64,000 nt of DNA from Bacillota bacterium. Lineage in GTDB: Bacteria; Bacillota; Clostridia; Lachnospirales; Lachnospiraceae. Location of the stretch: the NCBI GenBank assembly GCA_023421075.1, contig JAEZUM010000040.1:53579-117578 (forward strand). The letters are read 5' to 3'. Within the stretch, counting starts at the first letter, position 1. Every line of letters starts with the position of its first letter. Shown one piece after another: positions 44,985-53,409 of this stretch. The notes below the pieces were generated by a model. It saw only the letters and a program-made list of their open reading frames with translations, had not been told where the DNA came from and searched no databases. The translations under genes and the position numbers were made by a program.

Positions 44985-45061
44985 TTATAATAAGAGTCAT
45001 GTCAGAAGCAGTCAGTCGAATAGGAGGCTTTCACTGTTAAGACATGGCTCTTATGTTATAA
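44985..45061 (+). other. Long hairpin after the gnd-zwf-cyclase operon
   Basis: TTATAATAAGAGTCATGTC pairs with GACATGGCTCTTATGTTATAA with one mismatch and a bulge. The loop of 37 bases contains GGAGGC. No T-run follows. It could be a terminator of unusual type, a regulatory RNA or a mobile repeat. The sequence from 45062 to 45294 shows nothing else. Confidence 0.5.
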
Positions 45062-45294
45062 AAGGCCCATAAATCAGCTCATTGCAGGTTTATTGTTTAT
45101 TAGTATAGAGGCTGTTAAAATCATTCATAATAATTGAAGCAGAATGAAATAATAGGTTCTGAAAAGACTATTAAAATATACGCTTGTATATTTGGTAATT
45201 TAATGTTATATTTGAAAAGTTGTGCAATATAAAGAAAAGAATACTAATTATTACCAAACTTACACAAGAAACCAAAAGGAGAAGAAGCAATCCA

Positions 45295-46632
45295 ATGAAT
45301 AAGAGAAGGTACGGATTATTTACCGCAATTACCATGATTACGGGAATCGTAATCGGGTCAGGAATTTTTTTTAAGGCAGATAATGTGCTGGGTTACACGA
45401 ACGGTAATGTATTACTGGGGATTATTATTTTCTTTGTCGCAGCAATTGCAATTGTTTTTGGATGTCTGGCTATATCCCAACTTGCTACCAGAACGGATAA
45501 GCCGGGTGGAGTCATCGCCTATACAGAGGAGTTTATCGGAATCGGGCCCTCCTGTGCGTTCGGCTGGTTCCAGACCTTTTTATATCTTCCGACACTTGCA
45601 GCGGTTGTAGCCTGGGTAACAGGTATTTATATCAGTCAGTTGTTCGGACTGGAATTTTCACTTGAGACTACGACATTAATCGGATTAGGAAGTTTGACCG
45701 CTTTATTTATTATTAATACGTTATCCGCTAAGCTTGGAGGTTATTTTCAGAATGCTTCTATGGTAATTAAATTGATTCCGTTGCTCTTGATTGCCATTGC
45801 AGGGTTATTCCTTGGCAAACCCGGAGAGCTGATTCGTGAATCTGCAACCGGTTTTTCTTCGGCTGCCTCAGGAGCAGGATGGATTGCTGCCTTTGCTCCG
45901 ATTGCCTTTTCCTTCGATGGTTGGATTGTGGCAACTTCAATCTGCGGAGAAATCAAGAACAGTAAGCGAAATCTGCCCTTAGCATTAACGATTTCACCAC
46001 TGGTTATCTTACTTGCATATATTATGTATTTTGTTGGTATTACCGCCTTACTCGGTCCACAGACTATTCTGGAGCAGGGGGATGGCTCTGCATTTTTGGC
46101 AGCAACCAAGCTCTTTGGTGATCTTGGAGCGAAGGTTATCTTAATCTTTGTTGTCATATCAGTGTTGGGTACGGTAAACGGCCTTACCTTGGGATTTATT
46201 AGAATGCCCTATTCCATGGCACTTCGTAATATGATACCGGGTAGTAATTGGCTTAAGAAGGAAAGCGAAGGCTTGAACGGAATGCCTTTTAATTCCGCTC
46301 TATTTGCATATGTATTATCCTTACTGTGGATGGCAATTCATTATATTACTCAGAAATTAGGCATGCAGGGTGATGTATCTGAGATTGCAATCGGGGTAAG
46401 CTACCTGAATTACATTGTACTTTACTTCGCAGTAATGAAGCTTGCGAAAAAAGGTGAGATAAAGGGTATAATTAAGGGCTATATTATCCCTATTCTTGCG
46501 ACAATCGGATCGTTGGTGATTATATCCGGCAGCATCTCACATCCATTGTTCATTTATTATTTCCTTGTATGCTTTATGATCATTCTGGCTGGTTATGTGT
46601 ATTACCGCATTAACAAGAGCAGAGTGTTATAA
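45295..46632 (+). CDS. APC-family amino acid permease
   Basis: The 445-residue protein has about 12 membrane segments and the APC start TMITGIVIGSGIFFKADNV, which forms the substrate-binding helix break in TM1, and FAPIAFSFDGWIVATSICGEIKN in TM6. It resembles serine/threonine or similar exchangers of Firmicutes, but the substrate cannot be told. The ATG at 45295 follows AAAAGGAGAAG; the upstream open codons have no ribosome site. It is a single-gene unit. Confidence 0.9.
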   Translation: MNKRRYGLFTAITMITGIVIGSGIFFKADNVLGYTNGNVLLGIIIFFVAAIAIVFGCLAISQLATRTDKPGGVIAYTEEFIGIGPSCAFGWFQTFLYLPTLAAVVAWVTGIYISQLFGLEFSLETTTLIGLGSLTALFIINTLSAKLGGYFQNASMVIKLIPLLLIAIAGLFLGKPGELIRESATGFSSAASGAGWIAAFAPIAFSFDGWIVATSICGEIKNSKRNLPLALTISPLVILLAYIMYFVGITALLGPQTILEQGDGSAFLAATKLFGDLGAKVILIFVVISVLGTVNGLTLGFIRMPYSMALRNMIPGSNWLKKESEGLNGMPFNSALFAYVLSLLWMAIHYITQKLGMQGDVSEIAIGVSYLNYIVLYFAVMKLAKKGEIKGIIKGYIIPILATIGSLVIISGSISHPLFIYYFLVCFMIILAGYVYYRINKSRVL

Positions 46633-46695
46633 GCATCCGCCGAGTATATACAACGATATAAGATAGAAAATTATTACAAATTAATAAACGCAAAG

Positions 46696-46742
46696 AAGAC
46701 GAATCGGAACCAAAGCTCTATGGATCCAATTCGTCTTTTTTT
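46696..46742 (+). terminator. Terminator after the APC permease
   Basis: AAGACGAATCGGA pairs with TCCAATTCGTCTT (one mismatch) and ends in seven T. Confidence 0.85.
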
Positions 46743-46874
46743 ATGAATGACTCAGGCGAAGATAATGCACATTTTGTCGAATTATCGAGATTTTATAATG
46801 CAAATAATTCCATATTAGTATATAATTAGGAATAGAACAGCAGAAGTGAATGATAAACTAAGTTCCTGAGGATT

Positions 46875-46917
46875 TGTGATTGCTATCACATAGAAATTCC
46901 AATAATAACTATATATT
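46875..46917 (+). promoter_or_regulatory. Crp/Fnr-type activated promoter of the DUF438 gene
   Basis: TGTGATTGCTATCACA (46875-46890) is a perfect TGTGA-N6-TCACA site. TATATT (46912-46917) begins 29.5 bases after its centre, the same geometry as at 37724 and 40937. The remaining part of the 46743-46988 space shows nothing else. Confidence 0.72.
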
Positions 46918-46988
46918 ATTCTTAAAGCAGTATAGGAAAGCATTATTGCAGGTAAAACTACCAATAAAATAGTAAGGAGGAATGTGTG

Positions 46989-48221
46989 ATGAGTGAGTAT
47001 ATCAATAATAGGGAGTATCGTCAAAAGGTACTGAAAGAATTAATCATGGAGCTTCATAACGGCAAAAGTGTTGAAGAGGTGAAGGAGCGCTTCGGTCAAT
47101 TAATTGAAGGGGTTTCTGCTACAGAGATATCTGCGATGGAGACGGCTTTAATCAGAGATGGCATGCCGGTTACGGAGGTTCAGAGATTATGTGATGTTCA
47201 TGCCGCAGTTTTTAAGGGCTCCATAGAGGAGATTCATCGGCCGGAGAAGGAGGAGGATAATCCGGGACATCCGGTATTTACCTTTCGAGCGGAGAACAGA
47301 GCAATTGAGCGCTTACTTCGCAAGCAGATAAGACCGACTCTCGATGAATATTTGAAGGATAGTAATAATGCAAACCATAATAAACTAATTGAAGGCATGA
47401 CGCAGCTTTTGGAGCTGGATAAGCATTATCTCCGAAAAGAGAATCTGCTGTTTCCTTACATGGAGAAATACGGAATTACAGCTCCTCCTAAGGTAATGTG
47501 GGGAGTGGATGATGAGATCCGTGCGGATATCAAGGAAGCATTTCGCTTGCTTCAGGAGAATAAAAGTGATAAGCAAAAGCTGGCAGAACAGCTGGAGGCG
47601 GCACTTGGCAGAGTGGAAGAGATGATCTTCAAAGAAGAAAATATTCTTTTCCCCATGGTGCTGGAGACCTTGTCCGAGGATGAATGGCTTAAGATTGCGA
47701 AGGAAAGTGCTGAATTAGGTTATTGTCTGTATGAGCCCAAGCAGGAGTGGAAGCCGGTGAAAGTAAATGTAGAGGAAAAGGTTCAACAGCAGGGAGAAGC
47801 ACCGGCAGGTGATGGTTATATTAATTTTGAAACCGGATTGATGTCACAGATTGAGATTGAAGCAGTATTTAATACCTTACCGGTAGACATTACCTTTGTT
47901 GACAAGGATGGAGCGGTGAAATATTTTACACAGGGTAAGGAACGTATATTCCCCAGAACGAAGGCTGTCATCGGAAGACAGGTATCCAATTGTCACCCGC
48001 CGGCAAGTGTCCACATCGTTGAGGAGATTGTAGAAGATCTGAAGTCAGGTAAGAAGGATCATGAAGATTTCTGGATCCGGATGAGAGATAAATATGTTCA
48101 TATTCGCTATTTTGCGGTTCGTGATAAGGAAGGTAACTTCCTGGGTGTACTTGAGTTTACGCAGGATATCGCGCCAATTAAAGCGCTTGAGGGTGAAAAG
48201 CGTCTTGTCTCAGAGGAATAA
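46989..48221 (+). CDS. DUF438, hemerythrin and PAS domain protein
   Basis: The 410-residue protein has an N-terminal DUF438 domain (about 5-75, EYRQKVLKELIMELHNGKS then LCDVHAAVF), a hemerythrin HHE domain (about 90-230, with HNKLIEGMTQLLELDKHYLR and KEENILFPMV) and a C-terminal PAS domain (about 280-400, FNTLPVDITFVDKDG). Such proteins are common in anaerobes and are thought to sense O2, NO or redox state. The ATG is 8 bases after AAGGAGG; a GTG one codon upstream is also possible. A strong terminator follows. Confidence 0.92.
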   Translation: MSEYINNREYRQKVLKELIMELHNGKSVEEVKERFGQLIEGVSATEISAMETALIRDGMPVTEVQRLCDVHAAVFKGSIEEIHRPEKEEDNPGHPVFTFRAENRAIERLLRKQIRPTLDEYLKDSNNANHNKLIEGMTQLLELDKHYLRKENLLFPYMEKYGITAPPKVMWGVDDEIRADIKEAFRLLQENKSDKQKLAEQLEAALGRVEEMIFKEENILFPMVLETLSEDEWLKIAKESAELGYCLYEPKQEWKPVKVNVEEKVQQQGEAPAGDGYINFETGLMSQIEIEAVFNTLPVDITFVDKDGAVKYFTQGKERIFPRTKAVIGRQVSNCHPPASVHIVEEIVEDLKSGKKDHEDFWIRMRDKYVHIRYFAVRDKEGNFLGVLEFTQDIAPIKALEGEKRLVSEE

Positions 48222-48237
48222 GATAAAGTACTATTTT

Positions 48238-48265
48238 GGTGGTGTTGAGAAACACCACCTTTTTT
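48238..48265 (+). terminator. Strong terminator after the DUF438 gene
   Basis: A perfect 9-base stem, GGTGGTGTT with AACACCACC, closes a GAGA tetraloop and is followed by six T. Confidence 0.95.
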
Positions 48266-48380
48266 ATGAAGAATTTCAATAAATTTATCCGTAAAATCTC
48301 TGTAAAAAGTAATAGTCCTTTAAAGATTAGGAAACACTGTATTATTGAAGAATTGTGAATCATGATAAGGAGGAACCAAT

Positions 48381-48575
48381 ATGATAATTAAACATAAGGA
48401 CAAATTACAGGGTAAGAACAACGAACGACTGAATACGGCAAAGCCTACCAATAGCGAGGGAACCGCAGCCTGGCAGAATTCAGAAACAACCTATAAAGTA
48501 GATAATGTAAATAAACCATCCATCGAACGTGTCATCGATGCAAAGGACTGGGTAGATAACGGAAGTAAGTTATAA
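48381..48575 (+). CDS. DUF3787-like small spore-type protein
   Basis: The 64-residue hydrophilic protein has the C-terminal pattern of DUF3787 proteins: TAAWQNSETTYKVDNVN, then ERVIDAKDWVDNGSK. Proteins of this family have been found in spores of clostridia. AAGGAGGAACCAAT precedes the ATG. The PFOR gene starts 34 bases after the stop with no terminator between, so the two may share a message. The family call is from memory of the motif and is moderate. Confidence 0.65.
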   Translation: MIIKHKDKLQGKNNERLNTAKPTNSEGTAAWQNSETTYKVDNVNKPSIERVIDAKDWVDNGSKL

Positions 48576-48609
48576 AATTTCGCGTATAGCGCAACTATGG
48601 AGGTAATTT

Positions 48610-51600
48610 ATGGCTAAGATTCAAATGACAGTTGATGGTAATACTGCAGCAGCTTATGCCGCTTATGCTTTTACGGAGGTTGCTGCAATTTATCCCATTA
48701 CACCTTCCTCCGGAATGGCTGAATCCACCGACGAATGGGCAGCAAAGGGACGGAAGAACATCTTTGGACAGGAGGTTAATGTCGTCGAGATGCAATCCGA
48801 GGCAGGAGCTTCCGGAGCATTTCACGGATCGCTGCAGGGTGGGGCATTAACGACCACCTTTACTGCATCACAGGGATTACTACTGATGATCCCCAATATG
48901 TATAAAACGGCAGGTGAACTGCTGCCGGGCGTAATTCATGTGAGTGCCAGAGCAATTGCTACCCATGCACTGAGTATCTTTGGTGACCACCAGGATGTTA
49001 TGGCGACGAGACAGACCGGTTGTGCGATGTTAGCCTCCGGGTCTGTGCAAGAGGTTGTCGATCTGGCCCCTATTGCACATCTTTCAGCCATCAAAGGGAG
49101 ATTACCCTTTGTACACTTTTTTGACGGATTTCGTACCTCCCATGAGGTGCAAAAGATTGAAGCACTGGAATATCGTGATTATGCTGAACTTTTAGATATG
49201 GAAGCGGTAAAAAGCTTTAGAGATCGAGCTCTATCACCAAATAGGCCGGTAGTACGAGGTACCGCACAGAATTCCGATATTTATTTCCAAGGCAGAGAAG
49301 CTTCTAATCCATTCTATCAGGATATCATTCCGATTGTGGAAGATTATCTGAAAAGAATGAGTGAATATACCGGTAGAAGATATGAGCTTTTTGATTATTA
49401 TGGTGCTCCTGATGCAGAGTATGTGATCATAGCCATGGGTTCAGTGACACAGACCATAGAGCAAACCATTGATTATTATAATAACCAGGGTGAGAAATAC
49501 GGTTTAGTTAAGGTACATTTGTACCGTCCGTTCTCGATGGAGCATTTTCTGAGATCGATGCCAGCTACTGTGAAAAAGATTGCGGTGCTTGATCGTACCA
49601 AGGAACCCGGTGCAGTGGGAGAACCGCTCTACCAGGATGTCTGCAGCTGCTATCATGGCAAGGAGAAGGTTCCGGTTATCATCGGTGGCCGTTACGGGCT
49701 CGGTTCCAAGGATACGAATCCAACGCATATCGCTGCGGTTTATCTGAATCTGAAGGATACAAAGCCAAAGAACTTCTTTACCATCGGTATTGACGATGAT
49801 GTGACAAAGACGTCCCTTCCTCCTGTGAAAGAGCTTGTAGTGGAAGCAGAGAATATGACAGCCTGTCAGATCTGGGGTCTTGGTTCCGATGGTACCGTAG
49901 GTGCCAATAAGCAGGCAATTAAAATTATCGGTGAAAATTCTGATATGAATGTACAAGCTTATTTTGATTATGATTCTAAGAAATCAGGCGGTCTGACCGT
50001 ATCTCATCTACGCTTTGGCAAGGATCCGATACGTTCCACGTATCTGGTGTCCCATGCTGATTATGTTGCTTGCCATAATCCGTCCTATGTAAATAAATAT
50101 GATCTTCTCCAGAGTGTGAAACCAGGTGGTATCTTCGTACTGAACACCGGATGGGATGAGAAAGAGCTGGAAGAAAACCTACCGGATATCATGAAGAAGC
50201 AGCTAGCGGATAAGGAGGTAGAGTTCTACACCATCAATGCGGTTGGAATAGCAGAGGAGATCGGACTCGGAAACCGCATCAATATGATCATGCAAGGCGC
50301 ATTTTTCAAATTGACAAAGATCTTAGATGAGGATTTATATGTCCGGGAACTAAAAGAAGGAATTCATAAACTATACGGTAAAAAGGGTGACAAGATTGTT
50401 AAGATGAACGAGGATGCTGTAGATCAGGGTATTAAGTCGGTTCATCATATCAAGATTCCGAAGACTTGGAAGGATATCAAAATCAATACTTCTACTAATG
50501 TAGAAGAACCGGAATTCATTCGAAATATTATGAGACCGATGTCTGAGATGAAAGGCGGGGATCTACCGGTTAGTGCATTTAACGGACGTGAGGACGGTAC
50601 CTTTCCTGTCGGCACTACCGCTTATGAAAAGCGAGGTATTGCAGTAAACGTCCCGGAATGGATCGAGGAGCGCTGTATCCAATGTAATCAATGCGCTTAT
50701 ATCTGCCCTCATTCTGTCATCCGCCCCTTCCTTCTTGATGATGAGGAGTTGAAGAATGCACCGGAGACCTTTGTGACAAAGAAAGCATCAGGCCGTAATC
50801 TGGAGGGTTTTCATTATAAAATACAGATCAGCCCTATGGATTGTACCGGATGCGGAAACTGTGCCGATATCTGTCCGGCGAAAGGAAAGGCTCTGATTAT
50901 GCAACCGATTGGAACGCAGCTTACCACCGAGCTTGAGAATTGGAGATTTGCAGTTGAAGAAGTCAGCTTTAAGGAGAATGTGGCTTATGGTCCTGCCTTT
51001 AAAGATAGTCAATTCAAAGCTCCTTTAATAGAATTCTCCGGTGCTTGTGCAGGCTGTGGTGAGACACCTTATATCAAGCTCATCACCCAGCTGTTCGGAG
51101 AACGTATGATGATATCCAACGCTACCGGCTGTTCTTCCATTTGGGCTGCCTCAGCTCCGAGTACGGCTTATACCGTAAACAGAGAAGGAAAAGGTCCCTC
51201 CTGGGCTAACTCTCTTTTTGAAGATAATGCGGAATTCGGATATGGTATGTATCTTGCGGTGAAACAGCTGCGCAATAAGCTGGAGCAAAATATGAGAATT
51301 CTTAATGATATGAATGTGGAAGAGAAGGTGAAGGAAGCTCTTCATGATTGGATCCATTATAAGGAGGATAGTAAAACCTCGGAGGAGGCTAGTCGCAAGG
51401 TGCTTGATGTACTAGAGCATTTTACTTCTACAGATGTAGAAACAATGCAACTGGTCAATGAAATCAAGGAAAATAAGGATTACCTCACCAAGCGATCCGT
51501 ATGGTTGGTAGGCGGTGACGGCTGGGCATATGATATCGGTTATGGTGGTCTGGATCATGTCATGGCTTCCGGTGAAGATGTTAATGTTCTGGTATTTGAT

Positions 51601-52179
51601 ACGGAAGTATACTCCAATACCGGTGGTCAAGCTTCGAAATCCACTCCGACGGCAGCGATCGCTAAGTTTGCTGCATCCGGCAAGAAGCAGGGCAAGAAGG
51701 ATCTTGGGCGGATGATGATGTCTTATGGGAATGTCTATGTAGCACAGGTCGGAATACACGCGGACAATACCCAGTTAATCAAAGCTCTGCGAGAGGCGGA
51801 GGAGCATCATGGACCTTCGCTCGTCATCGCCTATGCACCTTGTATCAACCATGGTATCAAGGAAGGCATGGGACGAAGCATGGCAACCATTAAGAAAGCA
51901 GTTCAATGCGGCTACTGGCATCTGTATCGGTATAATCCGGCTCTCAAGGAAGAGAGTAAGAATCCCTTTGTACTTGATTCCAAAGAACCCACCGAAAGCT
52001 TCCGGGAATTTATTTTAGGTCAGGTACGTTACAGCTCACTGGCAAAGGAGTTTCCTGAGAAAGCAGAAGAACTCTTCCGTCAAGCAGAAGCTTTATCAAG
52101 AGAACGGTATGCAATCTACAGGCAGATGGCAGATGCTGAACCGATCGGAATTAACATCGACTGGACCACAGTAGAATAA
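48610..52179 (+). CDS. nifJ: Pyruvate:ferredoxin (flavodoxin) oxidoreductase
   Basis: The 1189-residue single-chain enzyme has all PFOR domains: the N-terminal domain with YPITPSSGMAE, a CoA-domain region with GLGSDGTVGANK, two [4Fe-4S] ferredoxin motifs (CIQCNQCAYIC from C689 and CTGCGNCADIC from C745), the third cluster CAGC at 813-816, and the thiamine diphosphate site GDGWAYDIGYGG (about 969) with NTGGQ. It oxidises pyruvate to acetyl-CoA and reduced ferredoxin, the central step of anaerobic fermentation. GGAGGTAATTT precedes the ATG. A structured repeat follows. Confidence 0.97.
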   Translation: MAKIQMTVDGNTAAAYAAYAFTEVAAIYPITPSSGMAESTDEWAAKGRKNIFGQEVNVVEMQSEAGASGAFHGSLQGGALTTTFTASQGLLLMIPNMYKTAGELLPGVIHVSARAIATHALSIFGDHQDVMATRQTGCAMLASGSVQEVVDLAPIAHLSAIKGRLPFVHFFDGFRTSHEVQKIEALEYRDYAELLDMEAVKSFRDRALSPNRPVVRGTAQNSDIYFQGREASNPFYQDIIPIVEDYLKRMSEYTGRRYELFDYYGAPDAEYVIIAMGSVTQTIEQTIDYYNNQGEKYGLVKVHLYRPFSMEHFLRSMPATVKKIAVLDRTKEPGAVGEPLYQDVCSCYHGKEKVPVIIGGRYGLGSKDTNPTHIAAVYLNLKDTKPKNFFTIGIDDDVTKTSLPPVKELVVEAENMTACQIWGLGSDGTVGANKQAIKIIGENSDMNVQAYFDYDSKKSGGLTVSHLRFGKDPIRSTYLVSHADYVACHNPSYVNKYDLLQSVKPGGIFVLNTGWDEKELEENLPDIMKKQLADKEVEFYTINAVGIAEEIGLGNRINMIMQGAFFKLTKILDEDLYVRELKEGIHKLYGKKGDKIVKMNEDAVDQGIKSVHHIKIPKTWKDIKINTSTNVEEPEFIRNIMRPMSEMKGGDLPVSAFNGREDGTFPVGTTAYEKRGIAVNVPEWIEERCIQCNQCAYICPHSVIRPFLLDDEELKNAPETFVTKKASGRNLEGFHYKIQISPMDCTGCGNCADICPAKGKALIMQPIGTQLTTELENWRFAVEEVSFKENVAYGPAFKDSQFKAPLIEFSGACAGCGETPYIKLITQLFGERMMISNATGCSSIWAASAPSTAYTVNREGKGPSWANSLFEDNAEFGYGMYLAVKQLRNKLEQNMRILNDMNVEEKVKEALHDWIHYKEDSKTSEEASRKVLDVLEHFTSTDVETMQLVNEIKENKDYLTKRSVWLVGGDGWAYDIGYGGLDHVMASGEDVNVLVFDTEVYSNTGGQASKSTPTAAIAKFAASGKKQGKKDLGRMMMSYGNVYVAQVGIHADNTQLIKALREAEEHHGPSLVIAYAPCINHGIKEGMGRSMATIKKAVQCGYWHLYRYNPALKEESKNPFVLDSKEPTESFREFILGQVRYSSLAKEFPEKAEELFRQAEALSRERYAIYRQMADAEPIGINIDWTTVE

Positions 52180-52208
52180 CGAGGCTGTTTCAAACCAGAT
52201 AATACTTC

Positions 52209-52505
52209 GGCTTTCGCCAATTGTATTTTAAGAAGAAAAGAACACACACTTCCCTCACACACAGGTTGCCGTACAGTTTACCGTTTTGTCTGTCATTATC
52301 AAACATATATGTTTGCTACTGACATACAAAATCAGTAAACAGTTCGTCAAACAGTGCATTTGCGCGAAAGTAAAGTGAGCATATTCAAGCTCGCTTGAAC
52401 AGATGCGAACGCACTCGCGAACCGGATAATCTCTGTCAAGAGATTGTTTGGTATGGGAAGTATGTGTTCTTTTCTTCTTCCATTAAACACTTTTAAGCGA
52501 AAGCC
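52209..52505. repeat. Structured repeat B1 (longest full copy)
   Basis: The outer arms GGCTTTCGC/GCGAAAGCC and AGAAGAAAAGAACACACACT/its near complement enclose 200 bases. Inside are CCCTCACACACAGGTTG (52252-52268), a nested stem around CAAACATATATGTTTG, ACAAAATCAGTAA (52326-52338) and CGTCAAACAGTGCATT (52345-52360), then the palindrome TCAAGCTCGCTTGAA and GGATAATCTCT. Shorter or partial relatives lie at 60529 and 63891. No protein gene is present. Confidence 0.75.
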
Positions 52506-52769
52506 CTCTTATTCCTTATTTGATCATCTCGTTATTATCTAGTAGAACTTCCTCGTTATTACTTCGCATATTTGGCTCATTTGGTAGGTTTCGATCAATA
52601 TGGTTTTTTTATCCTGAAGAAATGGAAGTAGAAGCCAGGAGAACTATTATTTACATCGGGTTTTGCGATTTTATGTACTTATCAATTACTTTTTTTATGT
52701 TATAATGAATAGTGTCAGGTGATACATAATATGTGGTCGTATTCAAACTAGGAAGAAGGGTGGCGTTGC
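52506..52769. other. Intergenic space with a -10 box
   Basis: Only TATAAT at 52701-52706, 63 bases before the next gene, stands out. The -35 region is weak. No gene is supported here. Confidence 0.4.
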
Positions 52770-53036
52770 ATGGTAGAACATTTGCTAAAGTCCAACACGA
52801 AGACTATTCGAACAGAGAATATTGAAGTAGTTTATAATCTTATTTTTAAAAATGCCCTTTATAGCATTGAATGCTATAAAGATGGTACTGATTTATCAAA
52901 TCCGAATAACTATTGTATAGTTGAGGATATTACAGACGATGAAGGGGAAGCGGAGAGCTTTCTTCAATTGATGGCAAGAGGAAAAGTATTTCCTGTACAT
53001 ATGAATGATATGGCTATCGATTATTTTACGGAATAA
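52770..53036 (+). CDS. DUF6514-like small protein
   Basis: The 88-residue protein has YSIECYKDG, VEDITDDEGEAESFLQLMARGKVFP and a short acidic C terminus, a pattern I recognise from a clostridial family of small uncharacterised proteins (DUF6514). GAAGAAGGGTGGCGTTGC precedes the ATG. It has no membrane segment. The function is unknown. It stands alone between repeat B1 and the germination operon. Confidence 0.7.
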   Translation: MVEHLLKSNTKTIRTENIEVVYNLIFKNALYSIECYKDGTDLSNPNNYCIVEDITDDEGEAESFLQLMARGKVFPVHMNDMAIDYFTE

Positions 53037-53091
53037 TTTGGTCAGATATCTATTGCCATTGTGTTATTTATGATTCATAGAAGAAAGCATC

Positions 53092-53220
53092 ATGAACTTT
53101 TATGATGATACAAATGTAGCCTTACAAAAGAGACCGAAGGTAGTTATGCCGGAGGTTTTGGAGTACGTGACAAACATGGAGGCTGAAATGCAGACTTCAT
53201 GTACTGTATCATGGACGTAA
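53092..53220 (+). CDS. Possible 42-residue small protein
   Basis: An open frame begins MNFYDDTNVALQKRPKVV and ends CTVSWT. Only a weak AGAAGAAAG lies before the ATG, and no family is recognised. It could be chance, since the space from 53037 to 53409 has no other gene. It stops before the terminator at 53291. Confidence 0.25.
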   Translation: MNFYDDTNVALQKRPKVVMPEVLEYVTNMEAEMQTSCTVSWT

Positions 53221-53290
53221 GATTATGACTACATAGATATGACTTAAAAAAGGGCTGATCTTAAAGCTTTTGTTTACGTTAAGTAACCGG

Positions 53291-53314
53291 AAGGCTAGAG
53301 GATAGCCTTTTTTT
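53291..53314 (+). terminator. Terminator upstream of the germination operon
   Basis: AAGGCTA pairs with TAGCCTT across GAGGA and is followed by seven T. It isolates the germination operon from upstream transcription. Confidence 0.88.
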
Positions 53315-53409
53315 GATGTCAAAAAACAAGTGAGAATGAATAAATCTTACCTTATTTTGATAAAATAGTTAACATGCATCGCCATATAAGCAGAAAAGAG
53401 GGACAAAGC

